Source: an uncultured Oceanospirillaceae bacterium
GTDB taxonomy: Bacteria; Pseudomonadota; Gammaproteobacteria; Pseudomonadales; Balneatricaceae
Assembly: GCA_937138495.1 (NCBI GenBank)
Contig: CAKZPE010000007.1
Location: forward strand, 106,279-170,278
Reading direction: 5' to 3'
Length of the DNA stretch: 64,000 nt
Made by a program: the position numbers and the translations under genes. The notes beneath the pieces are model-generated. The model saw only the letters and a list, made by a program, of their open reading frames with translations. It was not told the DNA's origin and did no database searches. Below, piece after piece: positions 18,499 to 27,050 of this stretch (the stretch's first letter is position 1; each line of letters starts with the position of its first letter).

Positions 18499-21189
18499 TT
18501 ATTGTTCGGCCTGAATGTGTTCATCCAGTTGTTGGCAGATGTCTTTTTGCAGGGCGTCGCAAAGGGCTTCATCGGTCAGGGGGTTGCCCTGAATATCGCT
18601 GATGAAGAAGTAATCTTCTACCCGCTCGCCAATGCTGGCAATTTTGGCTTTGCGGACGGAGATGCCGTGGGTCATAAAGATGCGTCCCAGGCGAGCTAGC
18701 AGGCCCGGGCGGTCAGGTGTCATGACTTCCAGTGTGGTCAGATGATTGTCAGTATCGTTGATGATATTTACCCGGGTAGGGTTGGCAAATAGCTTCAGCT
18801 GACGGGGAATGCGCCGGTGAATGATATTCGGGTATTCTTCAGGATTATTCAGCGCATTGACCAGGCTTTGCTGAATGTATTCCAGATGGGCAGCGTTATC
18901 TGTCAGTGGCTGGTTATCGGCCGTTAGTACGGTGTAGGTATTCAGCGTCTGGTTGTTGTCCGCTACCATGATCCGGGCATCCTGAATGTTCAGGTTTAGC
19001 TGATCCAGTGCGGATGCTGCCGCAGCAAACAGGTTTGGCTGATCACACATATAGATGAAGACTTCCGTTGCGCCTTCGAATGAGCGCCGGGACGTTTCAT
19101 GCATTTTGACCAGCGGTAAGTGTGACTCGCCGTGCTCCAGTATGGCGCGGGTCTGCCATGCAATATTAAGGGCTTGCTCGCGAAGAAAGTAATCATCCCC
19201 CAGGTGTTCCCAGAAACTCAGTACTTCCATACCGCCGCAGCCGTTTCGCTGAAGCTGAACCATGGCTTCATGTTGGGTTTGCTCGATCCGGTCTTCCCGG
19301 TTAATCGGATTTTCCAGCCCCCGCTGAAGGGCTATCTTGGTGTCTGAATAAAGCTGGCGAAGTAATGCTGCCCGCCAGCTGTTCCACAGCGTGTGATTGG
19401 TGGCGTTGATGTCGGCAACAGTCAGAATATACAGGTGGTCCAGGTGATCCAGATCGCGTACCTGTTTGGCAAAATGCTGAATCACGTCCGGATCGGAAAT
19501 GTCTTTCCGCTGTGCGGTCATGGACATCAGCAGGTGATTTCGCACTAGCCAGGTGACCAGATGGGTATCCCATTTGCCTAAATGGTGCCGTTCACAGAAG
19601 AGTTTGACGTCTTCAGCTCCCAGTTCGGAGTGATCGCCGCCGCGGCCTTTGCCGATATCGTGGTAGAGGCCAGCGATGTAAATCAGCTCGATTTTAGGGA
19701 TTTGATTAATGATCCGGTGAGCAATTGGGAATTGCTCGCTGTTGTCGGTATGCCGGAACTGACGGAGTTTCTGAACGACTTTCAGAGTATGCGCATCAAC
19801 GGTATAGATATGGAAAAGATCATGCTGCATCTGGCCAATGATTTCGCCAAATTCAGGCAGGTAGCGCCCCAGAATGCCGAAACGGTTCATACGTTTCAGT
19901 TCAGTGGATACTTTCAGGTTGCCCCGCAGTAATTCCATAAACAGGGATATGTTGCGGATATCTTTACGGAAATCATCGTCTATCCGGTGACGGTTATTCA
20001 GGATCAGGCGGATGGTGGATGCCCGTACCCCTTTTATCTGCTCATTTTCAGCCAGCAAAACGAACAGTTCCATCATCGCAAACGGATGGTGTTCAAACAC
20101 ACTGGGATAAGCTGCTTTGATATAGCCGTTATGCAAGTTGAAGCGCTTGTTCAGTGGTTCAATTACCTGCTCTTCCCCGACGCTGAGGATAACTTCATCA
20201 AAATACTGTAACAGCATGTTGTTGAATTCAGACATGGTTTTCGCTACACGGTAATACTTAACCATGAACTGTTCTACGGCGAGGGCGCCGTCCTGGTTTT
20301 TATAACCAAACAGGTCGGCAAGGGTACGCTGGTGATCAAAGAGCAGGCGGTCTTCCCGGCGTTTGCAGTGCATGTGCAGCGCGTAGCGAACCGTCCAGAG
20401 ATAGCGCTCGCCTTTTTCCAGTGTATCCAGTTCTGACTCGGTCACAAATCCATGATCAACTAAATCGTGGATGAAGGTGGTACCGAAGTGCCGTTTGGCC
20501 ACCCAGCCGATGGTTTGCAGATCTCTCAGGCCGCCAGGGGAGGTCTTGAGGTTCGGCTCAAGGTTGTATTCGGTATCATTGGTTTTATCGTGACGGCTTT
20601 TCTGTTCGTCAATCTTGGCGAGAAAGAATTCTTTGTCACTCCAGGCTCCGGATGTGACCCGGTGAAAAATCTTATCGTGGAGGTCCTGATTGCCGGTGAT
20701 CAGGCGGGATTCAATCAGGTTTGTAGCAATGGTGATGTCTTTTTCTGCTTCCCGGTAACATTCTTCCAGCGTACGTACGCTGGAGCCGATATCCAGGTTG
20801 ATATCCCAGAGAAGAGTGAGGAAGCCGCTGATGCTGGCCTGCATCTGTTCATCTTCTGTAGCATCCAGCAGCACCAGCAGGTCTACATCTGAGTGCGGGT
20901 GCAGTTCTCCCCGGCCGTATCCGCCGACGGCTATCAGGGCGAAGCCGCTGTTATCCGGCCAGTCGAACAGGTTCCAGGCTTGCAGTAAAAGCTGATCAAC
21001 AAGCCAGGCGCGACCGTAGATGAGCTTTCGAATGTCCTCGCCCTGGATGAAGCGTTCATCCATCAGTGCCTGAGCTTTTTTAAGTGTTTGCTTAAATGCA
21101 ATGATGGGTGACGGTGCAGCTGCCAGTACAGTGCTGAATTCAGCTGCTGAGAACAGAGATTCATCAGCAGCGAAAAGGGTGTCGGACAT
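18499..21189 (-). CDS. glnD: Bifunctional uridylyltransferase/uridylyl-removing enzyme GlnD
   Basis: Glutamine sensor that uridylylates PII when glutamine is low and removes UMP when it is high. The 896-residue protein has the nucleotidyltransferase motif GGYGRGELHPHSDVD (residues 89-103, metal aspartates 101 and 103), the PII-UTase helical domain, an HD phosphohydrolase domain with LYHDIGKGRGGDHS near residue 510, and two C-terminal ACT domains (about 700-780 and 810-890). It is downstream of map by 24 bp, the classical gammaproteobacterial order. Confidence 0.97.
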   Translation of the reverse strand: MSDTLFAADESLFSAAEFSTVLAAAPSPIIAFKQTLKKAQALMDERFIQGEDIRKLIYGRAWLVDQLLLQAWNLFDWPDNSGFALIAVGGYGRGELHPHSDVDLLVLLDATEDEQMQASISGFLTLLWDINLDIGSSVRTLEECYREAEKDITIATNLIESRLITGNQDLHDKIFHRVTSGAWSDKEFFLAKIDEQKSRHDKTNDTEYNLEPNLKTSPGGLRDLQTIGWVAKRHFGTTFIHDLVDHGFVTESELDTLEKGERYLWTVRYALHMHCKRREDRLLFDHQRTLADLFGYKNQDGALAVEQFMVKYYRVAKTMSEFNNMLLQYFDEVILSVGEEQVIEPLNKRFNLHNGYIKAAYPSVFEHHPFAMMELFVLLAENEQIKGVRASTIRLILNNRHRIDDDFRKDIRNISLFMELLRGNLKVSTELKRMNRFGILGRYLPEFGEIIGQMQHDLFHIYTVDAHTLKVVQKLRQFRHTDNSEQFPIAHRIINQIPKIELIYIAGLYHDIGKGRGGDHSELGAEDVKLFCERHHLGKWDTHLVTWLVRNHLLMSMTAQRKDISDPDVIQHFAKQVRDLDHLDHLYILTVADINATNHTLWNSWRAALLRQLYSDTKIALQRGLENPINREDRIEQTQHEAMVQLQRNGCGGMEVLSFWEHLGDDYFLREQALNIAWQTRAILEHGESHLPLVKMHETSRRSFEGATEVFIYMCDQPNLFAAAASALDQLNLNIQDARIMVADNNQTLNTYTVLTADNQPLTDNAAHLEYIQQSLVNALNNPEEYPNIIHRRIPRQLKLFANPTRVNIINDTDNHLTTLEVMTPDRPGLLARLGRIFMTHGISVRKAKIASIGERVEDYFFISDIQGNPLTDEALCDALQKDICQQLDEHIQAEQ

Positions 21190-21213
21190 CTTATAGCCTG
21201 TATCAGATTAGAT

Positions 21214-21984
21214 TCAGAAGTTTTCTTCCTGGCGCTTGGTCAGTACTTCGTAGCCATCTGCGGTGACCAGAATAGTATGTTCCCACTGAGCAGACAGGCG
21301 CTTGTCGACCGTTTCGACAGTCCAGCCGTCACGTTTCAGTAATTTTACATGACGTTTGCCTGCATTGATCATCGGCTCAATGGTAAAGATCATGCCTTCT
21401 TCAAGAGTTACACCGGTGCCGGCTTTACCATAGTGAAGTACTTGTGGGTCTTCGTGGAAGCCTTCCCCGATACCGTGACCGCAGTATTCGCGTACCACTG
21501 AGTAGTGGTTCGATTCAGCGTGTTGCTGAATGATGTGGCCAATATCTCCCAACTGAGCACCGGGTTTAACCAGTTCCATTGCTTTATACAGGCATTCCTG
21601 GGTTATGTGGGCCAGGCGTTCGGCGTGTGGCTGGGCTTTACCGACAAAAAACATCTTGCTTGTATCACCGTGGTAGCCATCTTTAATGACGGTGATATCG
21701 ATGTTGATCATGTCACCGTTTTTCAGCGCTTTGTCATTTGGAATGCCGTGGCAGACAACATGATTGACAGATGTACAGATAGATTTAGGGAAGCCGTGAT
21801 AGTCCAGCGGTGCGGGAATTGCCTGCTGTTCGTTGACGATGTAATCATGACAGATCTGATTGATTTCGTTGGTGGTTACGCCGGGTTTTACATACGGCTC
21901 AATCATTTCTAATACTTCCGCCGCCAGGCGTCCGGCCACCCGCATTTTTTCGATGGCGTCGGCTGTCTTAATTACTATGCTCAT
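21214..21984 (-). CDS. map: Methionine aminopeptidase, type I
   Basis: Removes the N-terminal methionine from nascent proteins. The 256-residue pita-bread enzyme shows all five metal ligands: D96 and D107 (NIDITVIKDGYHGD), the histidine in GHGIGEGFH, and the glutamates in FTIEPM and WEHTILV. ATG 21984 follows AAGGG. It is divergent from rpsB, separated by 316 bp that carry the rpsB promoter and leader. Confidence 0.97.
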   Translation of the reverse strand: MSIVIKTADAIEKMRVAGRLAAEVLEMIEPYVKPGVTTNEINQICHDYIVNEQQAIPAPLDYHGFPKSICTSVNHVVCHGIPNDKALKNGDMINIDITVIKDGYHGDTSKMFFVGKAQPHAERLAHITQECLYKAMELVKPGAQLGDIGHIIQQHAESNHYSVVREYCGHGIGEGFHEDPQVLHYGKAGTGVTLEEGMIFTIEPMINAGKRHVKLLKRDGWTVETVDKRLSAQWEHTILVTADGYEVLTKRQEENF

Positions 21985-22115
21985 ATATACCCTTAAACTG
22001 TATCTGCTGGGACGGTGTTGAGAGTTGTGTGCCCGTGAATCTGTACGGTGTACTCTCTTATATAGTCTGAGCGTCGCATTGTAGCGAATTAAGCGCTTAA
22101 GAACAAAACAAGCAC

Positions 22116-22144
22116 TTCAAAATATGCTCTGTTTATGGTATAAA
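22116..22144 (+). promoter_or_regulatory. Sigma-70 promoter of rpsB-tsf
   Basis: TTCAAA (22116-22121), a 17-base spacer and TATAAA (22139-22144), followed by the GC-rich discriminator TCCGCCCGC typical of stringently controlled ribosomal promoters. Predicted start near 22151. Confidence 0.6.
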
Positions 22145-22150
22145 TCCGCC

Positions 22151-22300
22151 CGCAAATTTGCGTAGCTGTTACCGGTCATCCCGGTACTGCCCGTAAATTA
22201 TAAATAATCCACACATGTACCGACACATTGCCTTGGGTGCCGCTTGCGGTTGGGGGATGGGGTGCATGGAGGTCTAACCCTAATATTAGGAATTTTAAAA
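22151..22300 (+). promoter_or_regulatory. rpsB 5' leader (t44-like S2 autoregulatory leader)
   Basis: A leader of about 150 bases separates the promoter from the rpsB ATG. It contains ACCG-N6-CGGT, CCGCTTGCGG, and CCTAATATTAGG (22279-22290), which includes the Shine-Dalgarno AGG. In E. coli the same map-rpsB gap encodes the t44 element and S2 feedback control acts on the leader. Position and G-rich structure support the same role here; no covariance test was possible. Confidence 0.55.
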
Positions 22301-23041
22301 ATGGCACAAGTTACAATGCGTGACCTGCTTAAAGCAGGTGTTCACTTCGGTCACCAGACCCGTTACTGGAACCCTAAAATGGGTAAGTACATCTTTGGTG
22401 CTCGCAACAAGATCCATATCATCAACCTGGAGCACACTCTGCCTGCTCTGAACGGTGCGCTGGATGTTGTTAAAGGTATGGCTGGTAACAAGAACAAGAT
22501 CCTGTTCGTTGGTACTAAGCGTGCTGCAAGCAAGTGCATCAAAGAAGAAGCAACCCGCTCTGGTATGCCGTACGTAAACCACCGCTGGTTAGGTGGTATG
22601 CTGACTAACTACAAGACTATCCGTCAGTCTATCCGTCGTTTCCGCGACCTGGAAGCACAGAGCCAGGACGGCACTTTTGCTCAGCTGACCAAGAAAGAAG
22701 CTCTGATGCGTCAGCGCGAAATGGAAAAGCTGGAACGTTCTATCGGCGGTATCAAGGACATGGGTGGTCTGCCAGACGCACTGTTTGTTGTTGACGTTGA
22801 TCACGAGCGTATCGCTATTAACGAAGCTAACAAGCTGGGTATCCCTGTTATCGGTATCGTTGATACTAACAGCAACCCGGACGGTGTTGACTACGTTATT
22901 CCAGGTAACGATGATGCTCTGCGCGCAATTCAGATCTACGTTAAAGCTGTTGCTGATGCGTGTTCTGAAGGTGGCGAAGCGACTGCTGCTGACAAAGGCG
23001 AATTCGTCGAAGTTGAAGAGCAGAACGCAGCTGCTGAGTAA
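22301..23041 (+). CDS. rpsB: 30S ribosomal protein S2
   Basis: 246-residue S2. The family N-terminus [27 protein letters not shown] begins at ATG 22301, preceded by AGGA; the open frame further upstream (from 22244) lies in the regulatory leader and is not coding. Motifs [29 protein letters not shown] and [19 protein letters not shown] are all present. Codon use is strongly biased, as expected for a highly expressed gene. It is followed by an attenuator-like terminator before tsf. Confidence 0.98.
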   Translation: MAQVTMRDLLKAGVHFGHQTRYWNPKMGKYIFGARNKIHIINLEHTLPALNGALDVVKGMAGNKNKILFVGTKRAASKCIKEEATRSGMPYVNHRWLGGMLTNYKTIRQSIRRFRDLEAQSQDGTFAQLTKKEALMRQREMEKLERSIGGIKDMGGLPDALFVVDVDHERIAINEANKLGIPVIGIVDTNSNPDGVDYVIPGNDDALRAIQIYVKAVADACSEGGEATAADKGEFVEVEEQNAAAE

Positions 23042-23086
23042 TCAGGCTGTTAGCGGCCGGGATGTATAGTGTCCGGGCTCGCGAGA

Positions 23087-23111
23087 GGGGAGCGGTAAGC
23101 TCCCCTTTTTT
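23087..23111 (+). terminator. Terminator/attenuator between rpsB and tsf
   Basis: GGGGAGC / GCTCCCC with a 5-base loop and six T. Partial read-through at this position is known in E. coli and sets the S2:EF-Ts ratio. Confidence 0.88.
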
Positions 23112-23150
23112 CAATGTGAATTTAAAAGTTTGTGTACGGGGTACAATTAA

Positions 23151-24011
23151 ATGGCAAACTTCTCCGCTAAGCAGGTAAAAGAACTGCGCGATCGTACCGG
23201 TCTGGGTATGATGGAGTGTAAGAAAGCATTGGCTGCTGCCGATGGTGATGTTGACAAGGCGATCGAAGAGCTGCGTAAAGCTTCCGGCATGAAGGCTGCG
23301 AAGAAAGCTGGCCGTACTGCTGCTGAAGGTGTTGTAGTTGTTCAGGTTGCTGAAGATAACAGCTACGCGCTGGCTGTAGAAGTTAACTCTGAAACTGACT
23401 TCGCTGCCCGTGATGATAACTTTGCGGCTTTCTGTCAGAAAGTACTGGCTAAAGCGTTCGCTGAAAAGCAGACTGACGTTGAAGCGCTGATGGCTGGCGA
23501 ACTGAGCGAAGCACGTGATGCACTGGTTCAGAAGATCGGTGAAAACATCGGTGTTCGCCGCATCATGCTGGTTGAAGGTGACGTAGTATCTGCATACGTG
23601 CACGGTACAGGTAACCTGGCTGCGGTTGTGTCTCTGACCGGTGGCAACGCTGAACTGGCTAAAGACGTTGCAATGCACGTTACTGCTGTTAACCCACAGG
23701 TTGTTAACAAAGAAGACATGCCTGCTGATGTTGTTGCGAAGGAGAAAGAAATTATCCTGGCGCAGCCTGACATGGCAAGCAAGCCTGCTGAAATTGCAGA
23801 GAAGATGGTTGTTGGTCGTATCAACAAGTTCTTGTCTGAAAACAGCCTGTCTGAGCAGCCGTTCGTTAAGAACCCGGACGTGAAAGTTGGTCAGCTGGTT
23901 AAAGATGCTGGCGCAAGCGTTGCATCTTTCGTGCGTATCGAAGTGGGTGAAGGTATTGAAGTCGAGAAGAAAGACTTCGCTGATGAAGTTGCTGAGCAAC
24001 TGAAAGGTTAA
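23151..24011 (+). CDS. tsf: Elongation factor Ts
   Basis: 286-residue guanine nucleotide exchange factor for EF-Tu. The N-terminal UBA-like module (about 1-50) contains [19 protein letters not shown]. The EF-Tu contact motif reads [12 protein letters not shown] rather than the usual TDFVARN, a conservative variant. The core and C-terminal module end with [21 protein letters not shown] 23151; the nearest purine run, CGGGG, is rather far upstream. It forms an operon with rpsB and ends in a strong terminator. Confidence 0.98.
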   Translation: MANFSAKQVKELRDRTGLGMMECKKALAAADGDVDKAIEELRKASGMKAAKKAGRTAAEGVVVVQVAEDNSYALAVEVNSETDFAARDDNFAAFCQKVLAKAFAEKQTDVEALMAGELSEARDALVQKIGENIGVRRIMLVEGDVVSAYVHGTGNLAAVVSLTGGNAELAKDVAMHVTAVNPQVVNKEDMPADVVAKEKEIILAQPDMASKPAEIAEKMVVGRINKFLSENSLSEQPFVKNPDVKVGQLVKDAGASVASFVRIEVGEGIEVEKKDFADEVAEQLKG

Positions 24012-24023
24012 TACCTGCCTGCT

Positions 24024-24065
24024 AATGGATTGCTCATCTTTTCAGGTGCGCAATCCATTTTTTTC
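24024..24065 (+). terminator. Rho-independent terminator of tsf
   Basis: AATGGATTGC / GCAATCCATT (24024-24033 and 24050-24059) followed by a T-rich tract. Confidence 0.9.
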
Positions 24066-24109
24066 TTGTTACACTGCTTCTAAATTCAGTCTTGGTGGAG
24101 ACGCAATCA

Positions 24110-24871
24110 ATGTCGGCCTCGAGTCAGCCTTCCAAAAAATTTAAACGTATTCTCTTAAAACTCAGCGGCGAAGCCCTCATGGGCGATGAAAACTTCGGTA
24201 TAGATCCGCAAGTTCTGAATCGTATGGCGCTGGAAATTGGTCAGTTGGTAGGTATCGGTGTTCAGGTTGGTATGGTTATTGGTGGTGGCAACCTGTTTCG
24301 TGGTGCTGCGCTGAGTGCTGCCGGTCTGGATCGGGTAACCGGCGACCATATGGGTATGCTGGCAACTGTAATGAATGCCTTGGCCATGCGTGATGCTTTA
24401 GAGCGTTCAAACATCAAAACCCGGGTAATGTCGGCGATTCCGATGACCGGTGTGGTTGATGATTATGACTTCCGTAACGCAGTGCGTTACCTGAATCAGG
24501 GCGATGTGGTGATTTTCTCTGCAGGTACCGGTAATCCGTTCTTTACGACGGATTCAGCGGCGTGCCTTCGGGGTATTGAAATTGGCGCTGATGTGGTCAT
24601 TAAGGCAACCAAGGTTGATGGTGTGTACACGTCTGATCCGGTGAAAGATCCGACTGCAAGACGTTATCGTCACCTGAACTTTGATGAAGCAATTGAAAAA
24701 CAGTTAGGCGTAATGGATCTGACGGCTATTTGTCTGAGCCGTGATCATGATATGCCATTGCGTGTATTTAATATGAATAAGCCTGGTGCCCTGGCAAATC
24801 TGATTGTTGGTGGCGACGAAGGCACCGTGATCGATAATAATGAGACGGTAGGAGATAAGTATGCTGAATGA
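24110..24871 (+). CDS. pyrH: UMP kinase
   Basis: Hexameric bacterial UMP kinase of the amino acid kinase fold, making UDP. 253 residues from ATG 24110, which follows GGTGGAG; an in-frame TTG at 24092 would place the ribosome site inside the gene. Motifs: [21 protein letters not shown], the [20 protein letters not shown] helix and [23 protein letters not shown]. It overlaps frr by 11 bp and is probably translationally coupled to it. Confidence 0.97.
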   Translation: MSASSQPSKKFKRILLKLSGEALMGDENFGIDPQVLNRMALEIGQLVGIGVQVGMVIGGGNLFRGAALSAAGLDRVTGDHMGMLATVMNALAMRDALERSNIKTRVMSAIPMTGVVDDYDFRNAVRYLNQGDVVIFSAGTGNPFFTTDSAACLRGIEIGADVVIKATKVDGVYTSDPVKDPTARRYRHLNFDEAIEKQLGVMDLTAICLSRDHDMPLRVFNMNKPGALANLIVGGDEGTVIDNNETVGDKYAE

Positions 24872-25418
24872 GATTGCTCAGGATGCTCAAGAGCGGATGC
24901 AAAAGAGCCTGGAAGTACTGGCGAATAACCTGAAAAAAATTCGTACCGGCCGTGCGCATCCAAGCATTCTGGATACTGTAACCGTATCTTACTACGGTTC
25001 AGATGTGCCGCTGAGTCAGGTGGCAAACATTTCTGTTGAAGACGGTCGTACCCTGTCTATTTCTCCATGGGAAAATAACCTGGCCCCGGAAATTGAAAAG
25101 GCAATCATGAAGTCTGATCTGGGTCTGAACCCTTCTTCTGCGGGCGCTGTAATTCGTGTGCCGATGCCTATGCTGACGGAAGAGACCCGTAAAGGTTATA
25201 TTCGTCAGGCGCGTCAGGAAGCAGAGAAAGGGCGTGTGTCTGTTCGTAATGTACGTCGCGATGCTAATGGCGACCTGAAAGACCTTCTGAAAGAAAAGGA
25301 AATTACCGAAGACGATCAGCGTCGCGGTGAAGATCAGATTCAGAAACTGACAGATAAGTTTATTGCTGAAGTAGACAAGCTTCTTGAAGAAAAAGAAGCG
25401 GACCTGATGGAAATTTAA
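24861..25418 (+). CDS. frr: Ribosome recycling factor
   Basis: 185-residue tRNA mimic that splits post-termination ribosomes with EF-G. Contains [28 protein letters not shown], the domain [22 protein letters not shown], and the C-terminal helix [25 protein letters not shown] 24861 has TAGGAG upstream within the pyrH 3' end. In E. coli dxr follows directly; here a GC-rich hairpin with a T-run and then uppS come next. Confidence 0.98.
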   Translation: MLNEIAQDAQERMQKSLEVLANNLKKIRTGRAHPSILDTVTVSYYGSDVPLSQVANISVEDGRTLSISPWENNLAPEIEKAIMKSDLGLNPSSAGAVIRVPMPMLTEETRKGYIRQARQEAEKGRVSVRNVRRDANGDLKDLLKEKEITEDDQRRGEDQIQKLTDKFIAEVDKLLEEKEADLMEI

Positions 25419-25427
25419 TAGGGATAT

Positions 25428-25465
25428 GCCCGGTTGTATCCTCTGGTGATGCCGGGCGCTTTTTT
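25428..25465 (+). terminator. Terminator-like hairpin between frr and uppS
   Basis: GCCCGG / CCGGGC with an 18-base loop, then GC and six T. The T-run ends one base before the uppS ATG. Confidence 0.55.
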
Positions 25466-25466
25466 G

Positions 25467-26228
25467 ATGGCAGAAAAACTTCACATTAACCTTCCCGACG
25501 GGAAGTCGGTGCCACGGCATATTGCAATTATTATGGATGGCAATAATCGCTGGGCAAAAAAGCACAAGCGTGTCAGCCTTTCAGGGCATAAAGCCGGTGT
25601 GGCCAGTGTCCGCAGTGTTATTGAAGGCTGTGTTGAGCTTGGCGTAGAAGCACTGACGCTGTTTGCTTTCAGCAGTGAGAACTGGCAGCGGCCTGCGCTT
25701 GAAGTGAAGGGCTTAATGGAACTCTTCGCGTGGGCGCTTGATCGTGAAGTAAACAAGTTGCATAAGCATAATATCCGACTGCGGATAGTCGGTGATAAGA
25801 GCGGTTTTAGTAAGAGTTTGCAGAGTAAAATTGCAAAAGCTGAAGCGCAGACTGCGGAAAATACCGGCCTGGCTTTAAATATTGCTGCAAATTATGGTGG
25901 ACGTTGGGATATCACGCAGGCTTGTCAGCAACTTGCTCAGGCGTGTGCTGACGGTCAGTTGAGCCCGACGGATATTACCGAGTCAATGTTGGGTGAATAT
26001 ATTAACCTGGCAGATATTGCTGCGCCTGATTTATGTATCCGAACGGCGGGAGAGCAGCGTGTCAGTAATTTTCTGATATGGCAGATGGCATACAGTGAGT
26101 ATTATTTCAGTGACTTGCTGTGGCCTGATTTTGATAAGCATGCGTTAGTTCATGCCATTGAAAGTTACTTGGGCCGAGAACGTCGCTTCGGCAAAACCAG
26201 TGAACAATTAGAGTCTGAGAATGCTTAA
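25467..26228 (+). CDS. uppS: Undecaprenyl diphosphate synthase
   Basis: cis-Prenyltransferase that makes the C55 carrier for peptidoglycan and O-antigen from FPP and IPP. 253 residues with the catalytic motif IAIIMDGNNRWAKK, the FAFSSENWQRP stretch and the C-terminal IRTAGEQRVSNFLIWQMAYSEYYF. ATG 25467 was chosen by alignment; the open frame reaches TTG 25434 and an ATG at 25449, both within the hairpin. No good Shine-Dalgarno is seen. It overlaps cdsA by 8 bp. Its IPP supply is of interest because dxr is absent from this operon. Confidence 0.95.
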   Translation: MAEKLHINLPDGKSVPRHIAIIMDGNNRWAKKHKRVSLSGHKAGVASVRSVIEGCVELGVEALTLFAFSSENWQRPALEVKGLMELFAWALDREVNKLHKHNIRLRIVGDKSGFSKSLQSKIAKAEAQTAENTGLALNIAANYGGRWDITQACQQLAQACADGQLSPTDITESMLGEYINLADIAAPDLCIRTAGEQRVSNFLIWQMAYSEYYFSDLLWPDFDKHALVHAIESYLGRERRFGKTSEQLESENA

Positions 26229-27033
26229 ACAACGATTGATTACCGCCCTGATTTTAGCTCCGTGTGCATTAGCTGGGCTGTTTTTCCTTTCGTTAGATTT
26301 ATTTAAGTTGTTTACCTGTGTCATTGTGTTATTCGCGGCCTGGGAATGGGCTGATTTGTCGGGTGTACCTGCTGCCACTGCACGGGTCGCGTATTCGTCT
26401 TTTGTAGCTGCCTGTATCGCATTGGTTGACTACACGCTGACAGTGGCGCAATTTAAAGATTTTATGTTGCCAGTGGTTCTGTTCTGGGCCATCGCTTTAT
26501 TCTGGGTGCTTCGTTTTCCGGTTGTTAAGGGGTGGCAGTCCAGTTGGCAGCGGATGATTATCGGTTTACTTGTACTGGTTCCGAGCTGGATGGCTCTGGT
26601 CAGTATCCGTCAGCATCCTGAGGGCGGTGTTTTTATGTTAATGCTCCTGTTGCTGGTCTGGGGTGCTGATATTGGCGCTTACTTTGCCGGTAAAACATGG
26701 GGAGATAAAAAACTGGCGCCAAAGGTAAGCCCTGGAAAGACGATGGCTGGCTTTTGGGGGGGGATCGGCAGTTGTGTGCTGATTGCCGTCGGTTTTGTTT
26801 TGTATCTGGACTTGTCCGCTCTGGACGGCTTTTATCTGATTCTGCTATCGGTTGTTGCCGGCCTTGCATCGGTGCTGGGTGATCTGTTTGAAAGCATGCT
26901 TAAGCGCCAGCGGGGCATTAAGGACAGCAGTAAATTACTCCCCGGGCACGGTGGTGTCCTGGATCGGATCGACAGCATAACGGCTGCCGCGCCAATGTTT
27001 GTTTTGGGTGTGCATGTGCTGACGACTGTGTAG
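26221..27033 (+). CDS. cdsA: Phosphatidate cytidylyltransferase
   Basis: Integral membrane enzyme making CDP-diacylglycerol from phosphatidic acid and CTP. 270 residues with about eight membrane segments and the family signature near the C-terminus, KRQRGIKDSSKLLPGHGGVLDRIDS, including the metal-binding KD and DRID residues. ATG 26221 lies inside the uppS end. In Pseudomonas dxr follows cdsA; here only 17 bases separate it from rseP. Confidence 0.96.
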   Translation: MLKQRLITALILAPCALAGLFFLSLDLFKLFTCVIVLFAAWEWADLSGVPAATARVAYSSFVAACIALVDYTLTVAQFKDFMLPVVLFWAIALFWVLRFPVVKGWQSSWQRMIIGLLVLVPSWMALVSIRQHPEGGVFMLMLLLLVWGADIGAYFAGKTWGDKKLAPKVSPGKTMAGFWGGIGSCVLIAVGFVLYLDLSALDGFYLILLSVVAGLASVLGDLFESMLKRQRGIKDSSKLLPGHGGVLDRIDSITAAAPMFVLGVHVLTTV

Positions 27034-27050
27034 TTCAGGGAGTCCTGCTG

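Noticed and set aside
22941..23999. 352-codon frame antisense to tsf
   Set aside because: Mirror frame of a highly codon-biased gene; such genes leave long open antisense frames. No start signal or family resemblance.
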